A stretch of 64,000 nucleotides of DNA from NCBI RefSeq assembly GCF_009602705.1, contig NZ_VSWH01000001.1, positions 1,860,001-1,924,000 of the forward strand, read 5' to 3'. The stretch comes from Chryseobacterium vaccae. GTDB lineage: Bacteria > Bacteroidota > Bacteroidia > Flavobacteriales > Weeksellaceae. This document shows positions 1 to 8,869 of this stretch, in pieces (the first letter of the stretch is position 1; each line of letters starts with the position of its first letter). The position numbers and the translations under genes were made by a program. The notes under the pieces were generated by a model that was not told the DNA's origin, searched no databases, and was given only the letters and a program-made list of their open reading frames with translations.

Positions 1-518
1 TTGATGATATGCGTCCGCTGATCTTCAAAAGCGGAAAAGATGTTCCTCTTTACTGCTATCCAAGAGTAGCCCACGAAATCAAAAACCGTTTCCCTTACGC
101 ATTTGCTGATGTAAGGTATCCCGGTGCACCTGCATTTGAGCTTCATGAAATCGAAAACCAGCCTTTTCATGTTCTGGATACGGAAATCACTCCTGTTGAG
201 GTGATTCATTATAAAATTACGGTCTTCGGATATAAATTTAAAAAGCTGGCTTATATTACAGATGCCGGTTTTATTTCAGAGACAGAAAAGGAAAAGTTAA
301 AAAACCTGGATGTGCTGATCCTAAATTGTATCAGAAAATTTGATCCGCATCCTGCCCATTTTATCCTTCCGGACGTGATCAATCTGTTTGAGGAGCTGAA
401 ACCTAAACAATTATTTTTAACCCACATCAGCCATCACCTCGGACTGCATGATGTTGAAGATAAGCAGCTTCCATCCGGAATGCACCTTGCCTACGACGGA
501 CTGGAAATTGAATTTTAA
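1..518 (+). CDS. MBL-fold metallo-hydrolase, PhnP-like (5' end missing)
   Basis: This is the C-terminal part of a metallo-beta-lactamase-fold hydrolase. The reading frame is open from the first bases of the window, so the true start lies upstream; the ATG at 9 is internal. Visible family features are an 'ITDAGF' strand in the middle and a 'THISHHLG' segment near the end, which supplies late metal-ligand histidines as in PhnP/cyclic-phosphodiesterase-type MBL proteins. The protein is probably cytosolic and housekeeping. It lies outside the mobile element that starts in the tRNA-Leu gene 68 bases downstream, so it marks the host chromosome side of the junction. The exact substrate cannot be told. 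Confidence 0.8.
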   Translation, partial: DDMRPLIFKSGKDVPLYCYPRVAHEIKNRFPYAFADVRYPGAPAFELHEIENQPFHVLDTEITPVEVIHYKITVFGYKFKKLAYITDAGFISETEKEKLKNLDVLILNCIRKFDPHPAHFILPDVINLFEELKPKQLFLTHISHHLGLHDVEDKQLPSGMHLAYDGLEIEF

Positions 519-585
519 AAATTTTCCTCCAAAAAGCTTTCGGACATTAAAAAAAGTTTCTATATTTGCACACCGATTTACAGCA

Positions 586-665
586 GCCCAGGTGGCGGAA
601 TTGGTAGACGCGCTGGTCTCAAACACCAGTTCTTAGGAGTACCGGTTCGATCCCGGTCCTGGGTA
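586..665 (+). tRNA. tRNA-Leu (anticodon CAA)
   Basis: The acceptor stem pairs GCCCAGG (586-592) with CCTGGGT (658-664), followed by discriminator A665. The anticodon stem is CTGGT/ACCAG (613-617 and 625-629) around a seven-base loop with CAA at 620-622. There is a variable arm, as expected for tRNA-Leu, and a TTCGATC T-loop. CCA is not encoded. The 3' half is overlapped on the other strand by the serine recombinase gene, so this tRNA is the likely integration target of the element to its right. Confidence 0.95.
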
Positions 666-2193
666 CAAGACCGGAAAGAGGTGATAATTCACTTTCTTTC
701 CGGTTTTTTTTCGTGCCTAACTCATTGTTTATCTGATATATATAAGAGAGCAAAACATTGGGCCGGGTGGTTCGATAATGATTTTTTGAAAATTGCAATT
801 TTTCAGGAAATATCGAACCAATTATTTTACGTTTTACCTCGATATCCCCATCAGTATACACTTTCCCGAGGTCTACTAGGTTCGATAATGCTTGGTCTAG
901 TAGTTTTTGAAAATCTATTTTCTTATTATCTTTTCCTTTAGTTAATTTAGCTTCGAGCTTTTCAATTTGCCTTTTACAGTCGGTCTTAATTTCAAGATAA
1001 TCTTCATCATCAATTACCTCCTGCATCAGTTTATTTCTTGCCTGTTTCAATCTGCTGTTTAAACGATCTATATCTAATAGAATTGCTTTCCTTTCTTTTG
1101 GGGGATTATTGATTAATTTTTCAAAATTTCGCTCCAGCACCTTTTTCAAATAATTTTTTATAGATGCACGCATTTCCAATGACTGCAATATCTCTAAAAA
1201 TTTAGAATTTAGAATTTCAGATTTGTAACGGTATGAACACGGAGACTTGCAATGGTAATAATAATATTTATTTCCCGAACGTCCCGTAGATGCACTACCG
1301 GTAACCAAATGACCACATTCTGGACAAACTAGAAAACCTCGTAACGGTAAATTATCGTCAGACAATATTTTTACGTTGGGTCTGGCTGGATTGACATTTC
1401 CATCCATTATACATTGAACTTTTTCGAATAATTCTTCACTGATCAAAGGCTCATGAATACTTGTAACAAAATGAGCCTCCTCTTCATTGAATTGTTCCAC
1501 GTAAATTTTCCCACAATATGCAGTATTGCGTAAACTAGCAAGAAAGGCACTTATCTTAACTGACTTTCCTTCCTTTCTGTTCATCATATCCATTATCTGG
1601 CTCGCTGAATATACGCCTTTGGACATTTCGTTAAATGCCCACTGCATGTTAGAAGCTTCCGGTTCCTTCGGGGTTACATACTTTTTTCCATTCTCCGTTA
1701 TTCTGTTAACATAGCCGTAAGGTGCCCTTCCCATTAATCTGCCTTCTTTTTTAGCACGGCGCATTCCATAATAAGTATTCAAAGCGCGCCTGTCGTTTTC
1801 AACTTCTGGCGCAGCAAGATATATAGCCAACATCATTTTATTTTCTGGAATTGAAAGATCTAAAGGTTGTTCAATGGCCTGCGGTTCTACGTTAATTTTC
1901 CTAAGTATATTAATCATTTGATAAGCATCTCCAGCATTCCTGCTGAAGCGATCCCATTTTGTAAAAAGCAGCAGATTTGTTTTTGAGCTTTTTCTCTTAA
2001 GTGTATCCAATAATTTGATCCACTCTGGTCTATTAAAGGTCTTTGCTGAATAATCTTCATAAATGATTTGACCAATTGTAATGCTATTGTTTTCACAGTA
2101 ACGTTTCAATCGTTCCTCCTGATCTCTTTGCGAGTATCCCTTATCTGCTTGCTCATCAGTTGACACACGAATATATAAGTCGGCTTTTTTCAT
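619..2193 (-). CDS. Large serine recombinase (element integrase)
   Basis: This is a 524-residue large serine recombinase that would catalyse integration and excision of the element. The resolvase domain starts at the N-terminus with the catalytic serine (S11) in 'YIRVSTDEQ'. A 'TKWDRFSRN' motif follows near residue 80, then the recombinase domain, a zinc ribbon of CPxCG type around residues 290-320, and a coiled coil (roughly 360-440). The last 15 residues, starting 'VPRTGIEP', are the antisense translation of tRNA-Leu, and the TGA stop falls on the tRNA anticodon loop. The C-terminus is therefore set by the integration site and could differ in the circular form. A 53-residue protein gene lies just upstream. 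The family is certain; the site specificity is inferred from position. Confidence 0.93.
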   Translation of the reverse strand: MKKADLYIRVSTDEQADKGYSQRDQEERLKRYCENNSITIGQIIYEDYSAKTFNRPEWIKLLDTLKRKSSKTNLLLFTKWDRFSRNAGDAYQMINILRKINVEPQAIEQPLDLSIPENKMMLAIYLAAPEVENDRRALNTYYGMRRAKKEGRLMGRAPYGYVNRITENGKKYVTPKEPEASNMQWAFNEMSKGVYSASQIMDMMNRKEGKSVKISAFLASLRNTAYCGKIYVEQFNEEEAHFVTSIHEPLISEELFEKVQCIMDGNVNPARPNVKILSDDNLPLRGFLVCPECGHLVTGSASTGRSGNKYYYYHCKSPCSYRYKSEILNSKFLEILQSLEMRASIKNYLKKVLERNFEKLINNPPKERKAILLDIDRLNSRLKQARNKLMQEVIDDEDYLEIKTDCKRQIEKLEAKLTKGKDNKKIDFQKLLDQALSNLVDLGKVYTDGDIEVKRKIIGSIFPEKLQFSKNHYRTTRPNVLLSYIYQINNELGTKKNRKESELSPLSGLVPRTGIEPVLLRTGV

Positions 2194-2212
2194 ATATAAA
2201 TCTTAGAAAATA

Positions 2213-2374
2213 TTATTGTTCTAAAAAATTCTCAATTGTAATTTTTAAGATCATCGTCAGAAAGCTTAAAATATCTTTCGCCTCTTCAATGCTTAACTCA
2301 GTTCCCTCCTCTTCTTTAAAAATTTTGATAATCTCCTCAACGGTTATATTACTAATTTCAACTTTCTTCTTCAT
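2213..2374 (-). CDS. Small acidic helical protein upstream of recombinase
   Basis: A 53-residue protein starting 'MKKKVEISNITVEE'. The reading frame stays open further upstream to 2500, but that stretch looks non-coding, and the ATG at 2374 gives a compact, charged helical protein rich in Glu, Ile and Lys. It ends 19 bases before the recombinase start on the same strand, so the two are probably co-transcribed. Small proteins of this type often precede serine recombinases in Bacteroidota elements, where a recombination accessory role is plausible. No function is known to me. Confidence 0.55.
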   Translation of the reverse strand: MKKKVEISNITVEEIIKIFKEEEGTELSIEEAKDILSFLTMILKITIENFLEQ

Positions 2375-2500
2375 ACCAATACTTTTTAATAAAAGTATTG
2401 GACAACTGTTCTGAAAGTAAACCCAGACACTTATCTGATGTATTTGGCTTTTAAATATAAATGTGTGACGCTTAAAAACACCTAAAATCAAGCGAAACAC

Positions 2501-2945
2501 TTAACATCCACCATCAGGTAACAAAAATTTTATTTGCAAAAGATGTGATTACGTTTAAATTTATTTTTTAAGTGCAACAAGAGAAAATTGATGCAAAGAA
2601 ATTCATCATTCTTAGATTCAACTAAAATACAAATAAAATCAACAATGTTAACTTAAACATTTATTTCATATACAAAAACAGGTTATTGACTGTTATTAGA
2701 CTTAATATTTTCCATAATAAAACCGGTAAAAAGGCAGCTAAGGTATTGTTGTCAGCCATCTGCTAATCCCACCAAAAGACTACGGCATAAACGGTTTCCT
2801 CCCTGAAGGTACCCTCCAATTATTCCGTTTCCTTTTGGTTTTTATTCTTTGTCAACACTTCATATCTGCTTTCTTTTTTCCGGTTTTTCTTTTGAAAAAT
2901 ATTCAGCGAAGCCTGAAAGGCTTTAAGGAATAAGCTGGGGAAGGG
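2501..2945. other. Non-coding stretch before radC
   Basis: AT-rich in its first 220 bases, then a higher-complexity segment from about 2720 to 2940 directly upstream of radC. I see no convincing gene. The second half may hold the radC promoter and leader; 'GGGGAAGGG' just before the ATG at 2946 is a possible ribosome binding site. Confidence 0.4.
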
Positions 2946-3455
2946 ATGGGAACATATCTAAAATATAACAGGTACGGGAAACTCAAGTCTCTGCCGTACA
3001 AGAGCAATCACATGGATTTTAATATTGTCAATGAAATAAAATTAATCTACTCACGAAAAGGAAATTCTGAGAAATTAATAAGCTGTTCACGTGCTGCCGT
3101 TGATGTATTTCGTCAATACTTTGACTCTGATGAAATAGATTATAGAGAATCATTCTTTGCATTGTACCTAAATCAGGCAAACAAAGTTTTAGGTATCAAG
3201 AAAATATCTGAATCCGGTATTACCTCAACAATAGTTGATGTAAGAATTATTATGCAAGCAGCCCTATTGTGCAATGCAACTGCCATTATAGTAGCACATA
3301 ATCACCCCTCAGGAAATTTAAAACCCTCAGCGGAAGATTTAAAAATTACTCTGAGCATAAAAAGTGCATCAGAATTTTTAAATATTAAATTATTAGATCA
3401 TTGTATTTTAACTTCAACAGATTATATGTCGTTTGCCGATGAAGGACATCTTTGA
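2946..3455 (+). CDS. radC: RadC-family JAB-domain protein
   Basis: A 169-residue RadC/JAB (JAMM-like) domain protein. The metal-binding signature H-x-H-P-x-S-G-N, followed by an Asp ('SAEDLK'), is complete at about residues 118-132. Chromosomal RadC proteins have an N-terminal helix-hairpin-helix region that is absent here, so this is the short form common on Bacteroidota mobile elements. Its biochemical role is unproven; proposals include DNA processing or anti-defence functions. It sits alone on the plus strand between the recombinase and the tra operon and ends in a strong terminator. An alternative start is M23 (3012), but the purine-rich sequence before 2946 favours the longer form. Confidence 0.88.
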   Translation: MGTYLKYNRYGKLKSLPYKSNHMDFNIVNEIKLIYSRKGNSEKLISCSRAAVDVFRQYFDSDEIDYRESFFALYLNQANKVLGIKKISESGITSTIVDVRIIMQAALLCNATAIIVAHNHPSGNLKPSAEDLKITLSIKSASEFLNIKLLDHCILTSTDYMSFADEGHL

Positions 3456-3475
3456 ATAAGTTTTACAATTACTAG

Positions 3476-3506
3476 AATAAGCGACAATTCTTCATTGTCG
3501 CTTATT
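3476..3506 (+). terminator. Terminator after radC
   Basis: Perfect 13-bp inverted repeat (3476-3488 with 3494-3506) around a 5-base loop. The stem core is GCGACAAT/ATTGTCGC, with A/T-rich flanks that serve as U-tracts on either strand. Confidence 0.8.
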
Positions 3507-3516
3507 TAAAATTTGA

Positions 3517-3557
3517 CGAAAAGACAATTCCTTCCCTTGGTCGGAAAAGTCTTTTCG
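3517..3557. repeat. Inverted repeat between radC and tra operon
   Basis: Nine-base arms CGAAAAGAC (3517-3525) and GTCTTTTCG (3549-3557) with a 23-base loop. No poly-U tract follows on either side, so it is less terminator-like than its neighbours. Its role is unknown. Confidence 0.45.
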
Positions 3558-3655
3558 CGCATCTTGAGGAGTAACCCTATTGAAAAATTAGCTTAGATCA
3601 ATTTTCTCAAAAAGGTTACAGGTAAATGGTAAGGTTATCCGCTATAACCTTATAT

Positions 3656-3689
3656 GTAAAAACAAAAGGCCATTTCTGATGAAATAGCC
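3656..3689 (-). terminator. Terminator of the tra operon
   Basis: On the minus strand, GGCTATTTC pairs with GAAATGGCC around a 4-base loop (arms 3681-3689 and 3668-3676), followed by TTTTGTTTTT. It lies 22 bases after the traQ stop and so ends the long minus-strand transfer operon. Confidence 0.8.
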
Positions 3690-3711
3690 TGAAATTTTAA
3701 ATGATGATTTC

Positions 3712-4164
3712 TTATAAAGTTCCTATACTTTGAGGATTAAACTGGAAATTCACTTCCTGCTTATTACCCATATTATCCGAAATCCAAATATCAAAACTTT
3801 GAGAGACTGAAGATTCGGAAGTATAGTATAATCTGAATTCCTTTTTACTTAGTGGATAGAAATCATTAGGGACAAAGGATGGATTGTCAAATAACCGCAA
3901 ACTTCCAACCCCTTCAGACTGAAAATATCGTATCGAGTAAGTAGTACCCGCATAATTCCCACCCGGAATAATACGGCATCTGATCTCTATAGTTTCACCT
4001 TTAGAAATGTATTTCTGAACAGGCATCACCTCTACCTCAAAAGGAAAATTCTGCTGAATTTCCAAATTATCCTTCTCACATGATTGTATAAGTAATAAGA
4101 TCATCACTGGAATGATGAAACACCCTAACAATAATTTAAATTTATGATTAAGTATATATTGCAT
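3712..4164 (-). CDS. traQ: Conjugal transfer protein TraQ (DUF3872)
   Basis: A 150-residue secreted or membrane-anchored protein. It has an N-terminal hydrophobic segment (about 10-28) ending in 'LIQSCEKD', a plausible lipobox with Cys at about 29. The body has the DUF3872/TraQ pattern: 'FPFEVEVMPV', 'IRYFQ..G.G.L', 'PNDFYPL', 'FRLYYTS.S.VSQSFD.WISD..GN'. Family members are the last gene of the Bacteroidetes tra operon, as here, downstream of traO and before the operon terminator. The precise role in the mating apparatus is not established. Confidence 0.85.
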   Translation of the reverse strand: MQYILNHKFKLLLGCFIIPVMILLLIQSCEKDNLEIQQNFPFEVEVMPVQKYISKGETIEIRCRIIPGGNYAGTTYSIRYFQSEGVGSLRLFDNPSFVPNDFYPLSKKEFRLYYTSESSVSQSFDIWISDNMGNKQEVNFQFNPQSIGTL

Positions 4165-4176
4165 TTCATATTATTT

Positions 4177-4737
4177 TTAAAAATTACATCTTATTCCAAC
4201 ACCAAATAGAGCATGTAACTGCGCCATCTGACTATTTTTCAAATAGCGAAGTTGTCCGTTGACCAGAAAGACCAAATGCGGTGTCAGATAGCTTTCAATA
4301 GACAACTTACCATTTACTCCATAAATAAAGTTATCTGTTACAGTAAGCATTGAACCGTCATACAGCAATTCATTGCCTTTATTAATCTGTTCATAACCTG
4401 CCAGACCGCCAATTCCCAAATTAAGATTGACATTTCTCATAATATCCCCCCATATATAAAAACTGTATCCTCCATTGAACAGAAACATTTCTATCGGGAT
4501 TTCGTAGTTGGCATACTCATGATAATTTCTGCTATATTCTGCCAGCCCAAACAAATAATTCCCGTTCTTTCCATAAGAAATAAGCCCTGCTGTTAAAACA
4601 TAATTTTGTTTTTTGGGAGAACTAGGATATATAGAATAGGATATTTCAAATCCTTTTTGCTTCGGAGTCATCTGCTGTGCAAATGACTTTGAACTCACTG
4701 TTAAAACGAAAAGCATTGCTATCAATAATCTGTTCAT
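4177..4737 (-). CDS. traO: Conjugal transfer protein TraO
   Basis: A 186-residue exported protein with a clear signal peptide (MNRLLIAMLFVLTVSSKSFA/Q). The rest is beta-rich, with Tyr/Gly-containing strands and a C-terminal aromatic (ending 'RCNF'), as in the small outer-membrane barrel-like TraO family of CTnDOT-type elements. It lies 1 base from traN and 12 bases from traQ. It is assigned from both sequence character and exact operon position. Its place in the outer part of the transfer channel is inferred from the family. Confidence 0.85.
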   Translation of the reverse strand: MNRLLIAMLFVLTVSSKSFAQQMTPKQKGFEISYSIYPSSPKKQNYVLTAGLISYGKNGNYLFGLAEYSRNYHEYANYEIPIEMFLFNGGYSFYIWGDIMRNVNLNLGIGGLAGYEQINKGNELLYDGSMLTVTDNFIYGVNGKLSIESYLTPHLVFLVNGQLRYLKNSQMAQLHALFGVGIRCNF

Positions 4738-4738
4738 C

Positions 4739-5641
4739 TTAGTTGGTTTTAAAATTTAAACTATTGATCGGTTTCGCATGGATCAGTTCCTTATTCTCAA
4801 GCTGAATTTTTTGGTGCCGTCCTCCGTTTCTTTCAAGAATTTCAATCTCCAAAACCTGATCCTCTAACAAAGTGAATTGCTCCAGTAAATAAACTCCTAT
4901 AAGATTGGAATGGCGAGTTGCAGTCACAGAAGGAGTGTAAACTCTAATTGGTTCCAACAACTTATCCTGAATAACGGTTCTCTTTAAATTCTTCTTATCT
5001 GCAATTTTAAAATTGATTAAATCAATATGATAAGCTATATTGCTGCTGTTATCAACCTGTAAGGTAAAGTAGAATTTATTGTCACTCACGTGTAATGCAC
5101 GGACAGAAAACTGAATACCGAAGCTCTTTGACGCAATATGTTTAATGGTTTTTCGGCTCTTTCGATACAGGCTTTCCATAATCAATTCTGTAAGTGATGA
5201 AGAGCTTCCTTTGAGATCTTCAAAAAGTACATCGGTTGAATATTCCCTTTCAATGCTTCTCTGCATCTTGACAAGATCGTAACTGAGGATATCAGGATAT
5301 GCACTGTAAAAGACATCAAAACTGTAAAATTTTCCATCTTCTGTAATGACTGAAAAATTGGTTTCTTCTTCAAAATCCCTGACGGCCGACTTAACCCGAA
5401 GAACATTTCCGATAGGTTCTGCTTTATTAGCAACCAAAAGATCGCTTCCCAGATCAACGTATTTAATTGTGGAAGGAAAAATCACATGAGTGGTTTTACT
5501 GTAAGTCACTTGCATCCTGAAAGGTTCCAGCTTTGCCCCTTCCAATGAAACATAGGTCATCACGGAATCCTGACCAAATGCTCTGCTTATAAACAGCAGA
5601 AACAGAATAATGAGAATATAACGGCTCTTTAGTGTATTCAT
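4739..5641 (-). CDS. traN: Conjugal transfer protein TraN (DUF4138)
   Basis: A 300-residue protein with an N-terminal signal peptide ending near 'SRAFGQ'. The DUF4138 body shows the features of a VirB9-like, mostly beta, periplasmic protein: 'HVIFPSTIKYVDLGS', 'VLRVKSA', and 'NFSVITEDGKFYSFDV'. In Bacteroidetes type IV systems TraN is thought to form part of the outer-membrane core with TraM (VirB10-like) and TraO. It sits between traM (16-base gap) and traO (1-base gap) in an uninterrupted operon. Confidence 0.9.
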   Translation of the reverse strand: MNTLKSRYILIILFLLFISRAFGQDSVMTYVSLEGAKLEPFRMQVTYSKTTHVIFPSTIKYVDLGSDLLVANKAEPIGNVLRVKSAVRDFEEETNFSVITEDGKFYSFDVFYSAYPDILSYDLVKMQRSIEREYSTDVLFEDLKGSSSSLTELIMESLYRKSRKTIKHIASKSFGIQFSVRALHVSDNKFYFTLQVDNSSNIAYHIDLINFKIADKKNLKRTVIQDKLLEPIRVYTPSVTATRHSNLIGVYLLEQFTLLEDQVLEIEILERNGGRHQKIQLENKELIHAKPINSLNFKTN

Positions 5642-5656
5642 TTTTTAATTTTTTGA

Positions 5657-6955
5657 TTAATTATTTTTGGGTACCAGCAAGACCTGATGGCCTGCTTTTA
5701 CAGTTACTTTTAGCTGCCGCACCCTTTTTTGAAAATAACCAGACAACCCTTGTACAACACCCCTGCTTAAATCGGCAGCAACCTGCTGTCCTGCTGATTG
5801 GGTCATCATAATGTTGGTACCGGAAGCCTGGCTCATATTGGCAACAACATCGCTGACCGCATTTTGCTCCGGTGAATACGGAACATATAACCCCAATTGC
5901 CCATCATTATCGTAGATATTGATTTCTACAGGATAGACGCTGCCTTTATATTGAATGGAGGATATTGTTAACTGAAGTCGCCCACCCTGAAATTTACCTG
6001 AAGCGATAAGCAAACTACCCGGAGGAAGTTCTGTACGCCCTAGCTGCAACGCCTCTATCAGTCTTATGGATAGTGTACTTTCATTGACTATGGTCTTAGT
6101 CTCATAGATAATACCTTGTATCGCATTTTTAGATTGACCTGAAATTACAGTCTCATTTTGAGCATTATAAAACCTATTTTGATTCAAACCTGCAACAAAA
6201 GCACTGTCTGACATCTCTCTGTATAATGAGGAAACAATATTGGAATATGCAGGTCTTACTGAAGTCAGTTTAACTTTCTTTTCAGTAGATTTGTTAGGCT
6301 CTTCTTTTGGTGCAGACTCTTCCTCTCTTGGAGTTGTCGGAAGGTATTTGGCTGCCATCTGATACGATTTTTCCATTAGTTCTAACTGATCGTTCATTCC
6401 AAGACCTGCTGGAATAGGGTTGTTCTGCATCGCCTCATTTTTTAATCTTGAGATTTCTTTCCTTAGATTATTGACTTCCTGATCATCTCTGCCATAGAAA
6501 GAACTCAATGTCTGCTGTGCACTGCGATAACTGTTTATAGCATTCTGATCGGATTGTTGAAGAGTACTCTTATTAGATATTAAAGCAGAAGTATTCCCAT
6601 TCGAATTTAAAGTACTCTGGTCATTCCAATAGTCCGATAAAGTGGTTATTGTATTTCTTTTCTCTTCATTTTTTTGCTCCAAGAGTTGTTGCTCGTAAGC
6701 CTTTTGCTTATCCGACTGCAACTGTCCATCCTTTGCTTGTGGAATAACGGCATTAAAACCTGCTTCTTCAACTAGGGTATTATTGGATTTTGGTTTAAAA
6801 ATAAGGTAAAAGCAAGTTGCGCAAATGGCAGCCATCAGGAAATAAAAAACCGGCTTCTTCACTTTCTCCCATTGGGCTTTGGGATGGTCACTCAATTCAT
6901 TGGAATTTTGAGGAAGATCATTTTCTGTGATTTTAATTTTATCTGAATCTTTCAT
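5657..6955 (-). CDS. traM: Conjugal transfer protein TraM (VirB10-like)
   Basis: A 432-residue VirB10-like protein. It has a short cytoplasmic N-terminus, one membrane segment at about residues 34-53, and a long Gln/Asn-rich, partly coiled-coil linker (about 60-230). A C-terminal beta domain (about 260-432) contains the conserved 'LPPGSLLIA' and 'INIYDNDGQLGLYVP' strands. It probably spans the periplasm, linking the inner-membrane machinery to the TraN/TraO outer part. The start at 6955 lies 3 bases after traL. Length and layout match CTnDOT TraM. Confidence 0.9.
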   Translation of the reverse strand: MKDSDKIKITENDLPQNSNELSDHPKAQWEKVKKPVFYFLMAAICATCFYLIFKPKSNNTLVEEAGFNAVIPQAKDGQLQSDKQKAYEQQLLEQKNEEKRNTITTLSDYWNDQSTLNSNGNTSALISNKSTLQQSDQNAINSYRSAQQTLSSFYGRDDQEVNNLRKEISRLKNEAMQNNPIPAGLGMNDQLELMEKSYQMAAKYLPTTPREEESAPKEEPNKSTEKKVKLTSVRPAYSNIVSSLYREMSDSAFVAGLNQNRFYNAQNETVISGQSKNAIQGIIYETKTIVNESTLSIRLIEALQLGRTELPPGSLLIASGKFQGGRLQLTISSIQYKGSVYPVEINIYDNDGQLGLYVPYSPEQNAVSDVVANMSQASGTNIMMTQSAGQQVAADLSRGVVQGLSGYFQKRVRQLKVTVKAGHQVLLVPKNN

Positions 6956-6958
6956 GCT

Positions 6959-7228
6959 CTATTTTTTTGTTGGTGAGTGTACTATATCATAATATCCTGA
7001 TCCTTTTCCGGTAGTCTTCTTAGAAATTCCGTCAATATGATTGATAGACATGGTATTCCTTCTTTGACCTGTCGAAATAAAGACGTTGATAATGACAATG
7101 ATTGTTAGAAGAACATAACCACCAAAGAAAACTTTGGTTAACAATCTTTGCTTCGCTATAGGAAGAACCTTCCAATGATTTTCCATCTTTAAAACATAAT
7201 GTTCGATTGTATCTCTTAATTTTTTCAT
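6959..7228 (-). CDS. traL: Conjugal transfer protein TraL (DUF3989)
   Basis: A short inner-membrane protein of 89 residues with one hydrophobic segment (about residues 29-50) and a basic N-terminus. The open frame extends to a TTG at 7249, but the ATG at 7228 ('MKKLRDTIEHY') fits the family better and avoids overlap with traK. It lies 3 bases before traM. TraL belongs to the DUF3989 group found only in Bacteroidetes transfer operons; its role in the channel is unknown. Confidence 0.82.
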   Translation of the reverse strand: MKKLRDTIEHYVLKMENHWKVLPIAKQRLLTKVFFGGYVLLTIIVIINVFISTGQRRNTMSINHIDGISKKTTGKGSGYYDIVHSPTKK

Positions 7229-7238
7229 TACGGTCAGG

Positions 7239-7862
7239 TTAGCGTTCAACAGTTTCTACATCTTTGTTTTCAATCACGTTGAATTTTTCTATCGTAAATC
7301 CCTGTGGATTGCTGTCAGACCGTACGGAGTTCACCAGTGAGCAGTTCGTGACCAAATTTCTGATGGTAAGATTACTGGATCTGATAATAAACTGTCTGGC
7401 ATAAGTTTTTACGGCGTAGGGATAACTGTCGAAGTTGGCAACAACACTGTCCACTTCAATCCTCTGCTGGATATTACCGGAAATGATTCTGTTATAGTAT
7501 CCTTTCTCCTGGAGGTCCTTGTAGTAGTTAAATGCGGATTGGTCAGCCAAATTAAAAGCCCTTTTCACATTACTTTCAATCGCATTCTTATCCGGAGCTA
7601 TCGTGAAGAACAATTCATGAAATCTTCTCACATGCTCCCTAGCTTCAACCGGTCTATTGATCGACATATCCTGTGAAAGTGCTACCATCAATGATTTACC
7701 GTTATCCAGCACATAAATCTTCTGACGCTGCTCTTCGGCAAACTCGTAGGATTTAAATACCACCACGCCTACAACACCAAAACACAACACCACAAAAACA
7801 AATGTAAATAATCGGATCTGCTTGAAACTGCTCTCAATATTTCTTAAAGTTTTAAATTCCAT
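7239..7862 (-). CDS. traK: Conjugal transfer protein TraK (VirB8-like position)
   Basis: A 207-residue protein with a short cytoplasmic N-terminus, one membrane helix (about residues 17-37) and a periplasmic domain containing 'ALSQDMSINRPVEAREHVRRFHELFF', a hallmark of Bacteroidetes TraK. The topology matches VirB8-like assembly factors of type IV secretion systems. It lies between traJ (13-base gap) and traL. The ATG at 7862 is the only sensible start. Confidence 0.9.
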   Translation of the reverse strand: MEFKTLRNIESSFKQIRLFTFVFVVLCFGVVGVVVFKSYEFAEEQRQKIYVLDNGKSLMVALSQDMSINRPVEAREHVRRFHELFFTIAPDKNAIESNVKRAFNLADQSAFNYYKDLQEKGYYNRIISGNIQQRIEVDSVVANFDSYPYAVKTYARQFIIRSSNLTIRNLVTNCSLVNSVRSDSNPQGFTIEKFNVIENKDVETVER

Positions 7863-7875
7863 AGAACTGTATTTT

Positions 7876-8868
7876 TTATTTTAATAATCTTCCCGAAATA
7901 TTACCTGTTGCAGAACCTGCTGCAGCGCCCGCAATATTACCCGACTTTGTAGCGGTCTGGTTCACATTACGCATGAAATTGCCTGCTCCTCCTGCCTGTA
8001 TCACCCAGCCTGTAACCGTTGGTACTGTAAAATAGCCGATGATGCCAATCACCATATAAATAATATAAACCGTATTTGAAGTGTCAGGAATAAAAGTGGG
8101 GTCAGCAAGCATCTCTATATCCCGTTCCAGAATAAGGGCCTGGATCTTCGCCAGAATGGCACTGAATATATCGGCAACAGGAAGCCACAAATAAACACTG
8201 ATATATCTTGTCAGCCATTGGGTCAGTGTGGTCTGAAAACCATCCCAGACGGAAATCGCAAAGGCTATCGGTCCCAGGATTGAAAGAACGATCAGAAAGA
8301 AGGTTCTGATGGTATCGATAACCAATGCTGCTGACTGAAAAAGGATTTCAAGAAACTCGCGGAAACCATCTCTGATATCTTTCTTGATCGCAAACATTTC
8401 TCTTTCGATATACATTCCTGACATCGTGACCAAATCAGATGGTGACCATCCAAGTTCTTCCAGTTTTTTGTCAAACTCTTCATTAGAAATCAAATAAGCC
8501 ATCTCTGGATTTCTGAGCATGGCTTCCCGCTCTAAAAGATCTTTTTTCTGCTGTAGTTCATTCATATCCAATACCTGGTTTTCCAACATTGAATGACTTC
8601 CCTGAACAATCGGACTCATAACGCCATTTAATCCTCCTAATACCAATGTTGAAAAAAAAATAATGCAGATGCCAATGGCAAAAGGTCTCAGCATTGGAAA
8701 CAAATCGATGGATTCCGCACGGCTCAATGACTGCCAAACTTTTAATGCCACATAGAATAAAGCGCCTAATCCTGCGACTCCTTTTGCTACAGCAGCCATA
8801 TCAGCGCACATCGGCATCATTTCTTCATAAACGGAACGCAGTACTTCGTGTAAATTGTTCGGTTCCAT
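7876..8868 (-). CDS. traJ: Conjugal transfer protein TraJ (VirB6-like)
   Basis: A 330-residue polytopic membrane protein. Hydrophobic segments lie near residues 20-42, 50-70, 160-205, 225-245 and 265-295. The 'LSILGPIAFAISVWDGF' stretch and the 'LWLPVADIF' motif are typical of TraJ/VirB6-like channel proteins. The C-terminus is Gly/Ala-rich. It sits 1 base from traI and 13 bases from traK. It probably forms part of the inner-membrane DNA conduit. Confidence 0.9.
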   Translation of the reverse strand: MEPNNLHEVLRSVYEEMMPMCADMAAVAKGVAGLGALFYVALKVWQSLSRAESIDLFPMLRPFAIGICIIFFSTLVLGGLNGVMSPIVQGSHSMLENQVLDMNELQQKKDLLEREAMLRNPEMAYLISNEEFDKKLEELGWSPSDLVTMSGMYIEREMFAIKKDIRDGFREFLEILFQSAALVIDTIRTFFLIVLSILGPIAFAISVWDGFQTTLTQWLTRYISVYLWLPVADIFSAILAKIQALILERDIEMLADPTFIPDTSNTVYIIYMVIGIIGYFTVPTVTGWVIQAGGAGNFMRNVNQTATKSGNIAGAAAGSATGNISGRLLK

Positions 8869-8869
8869 C

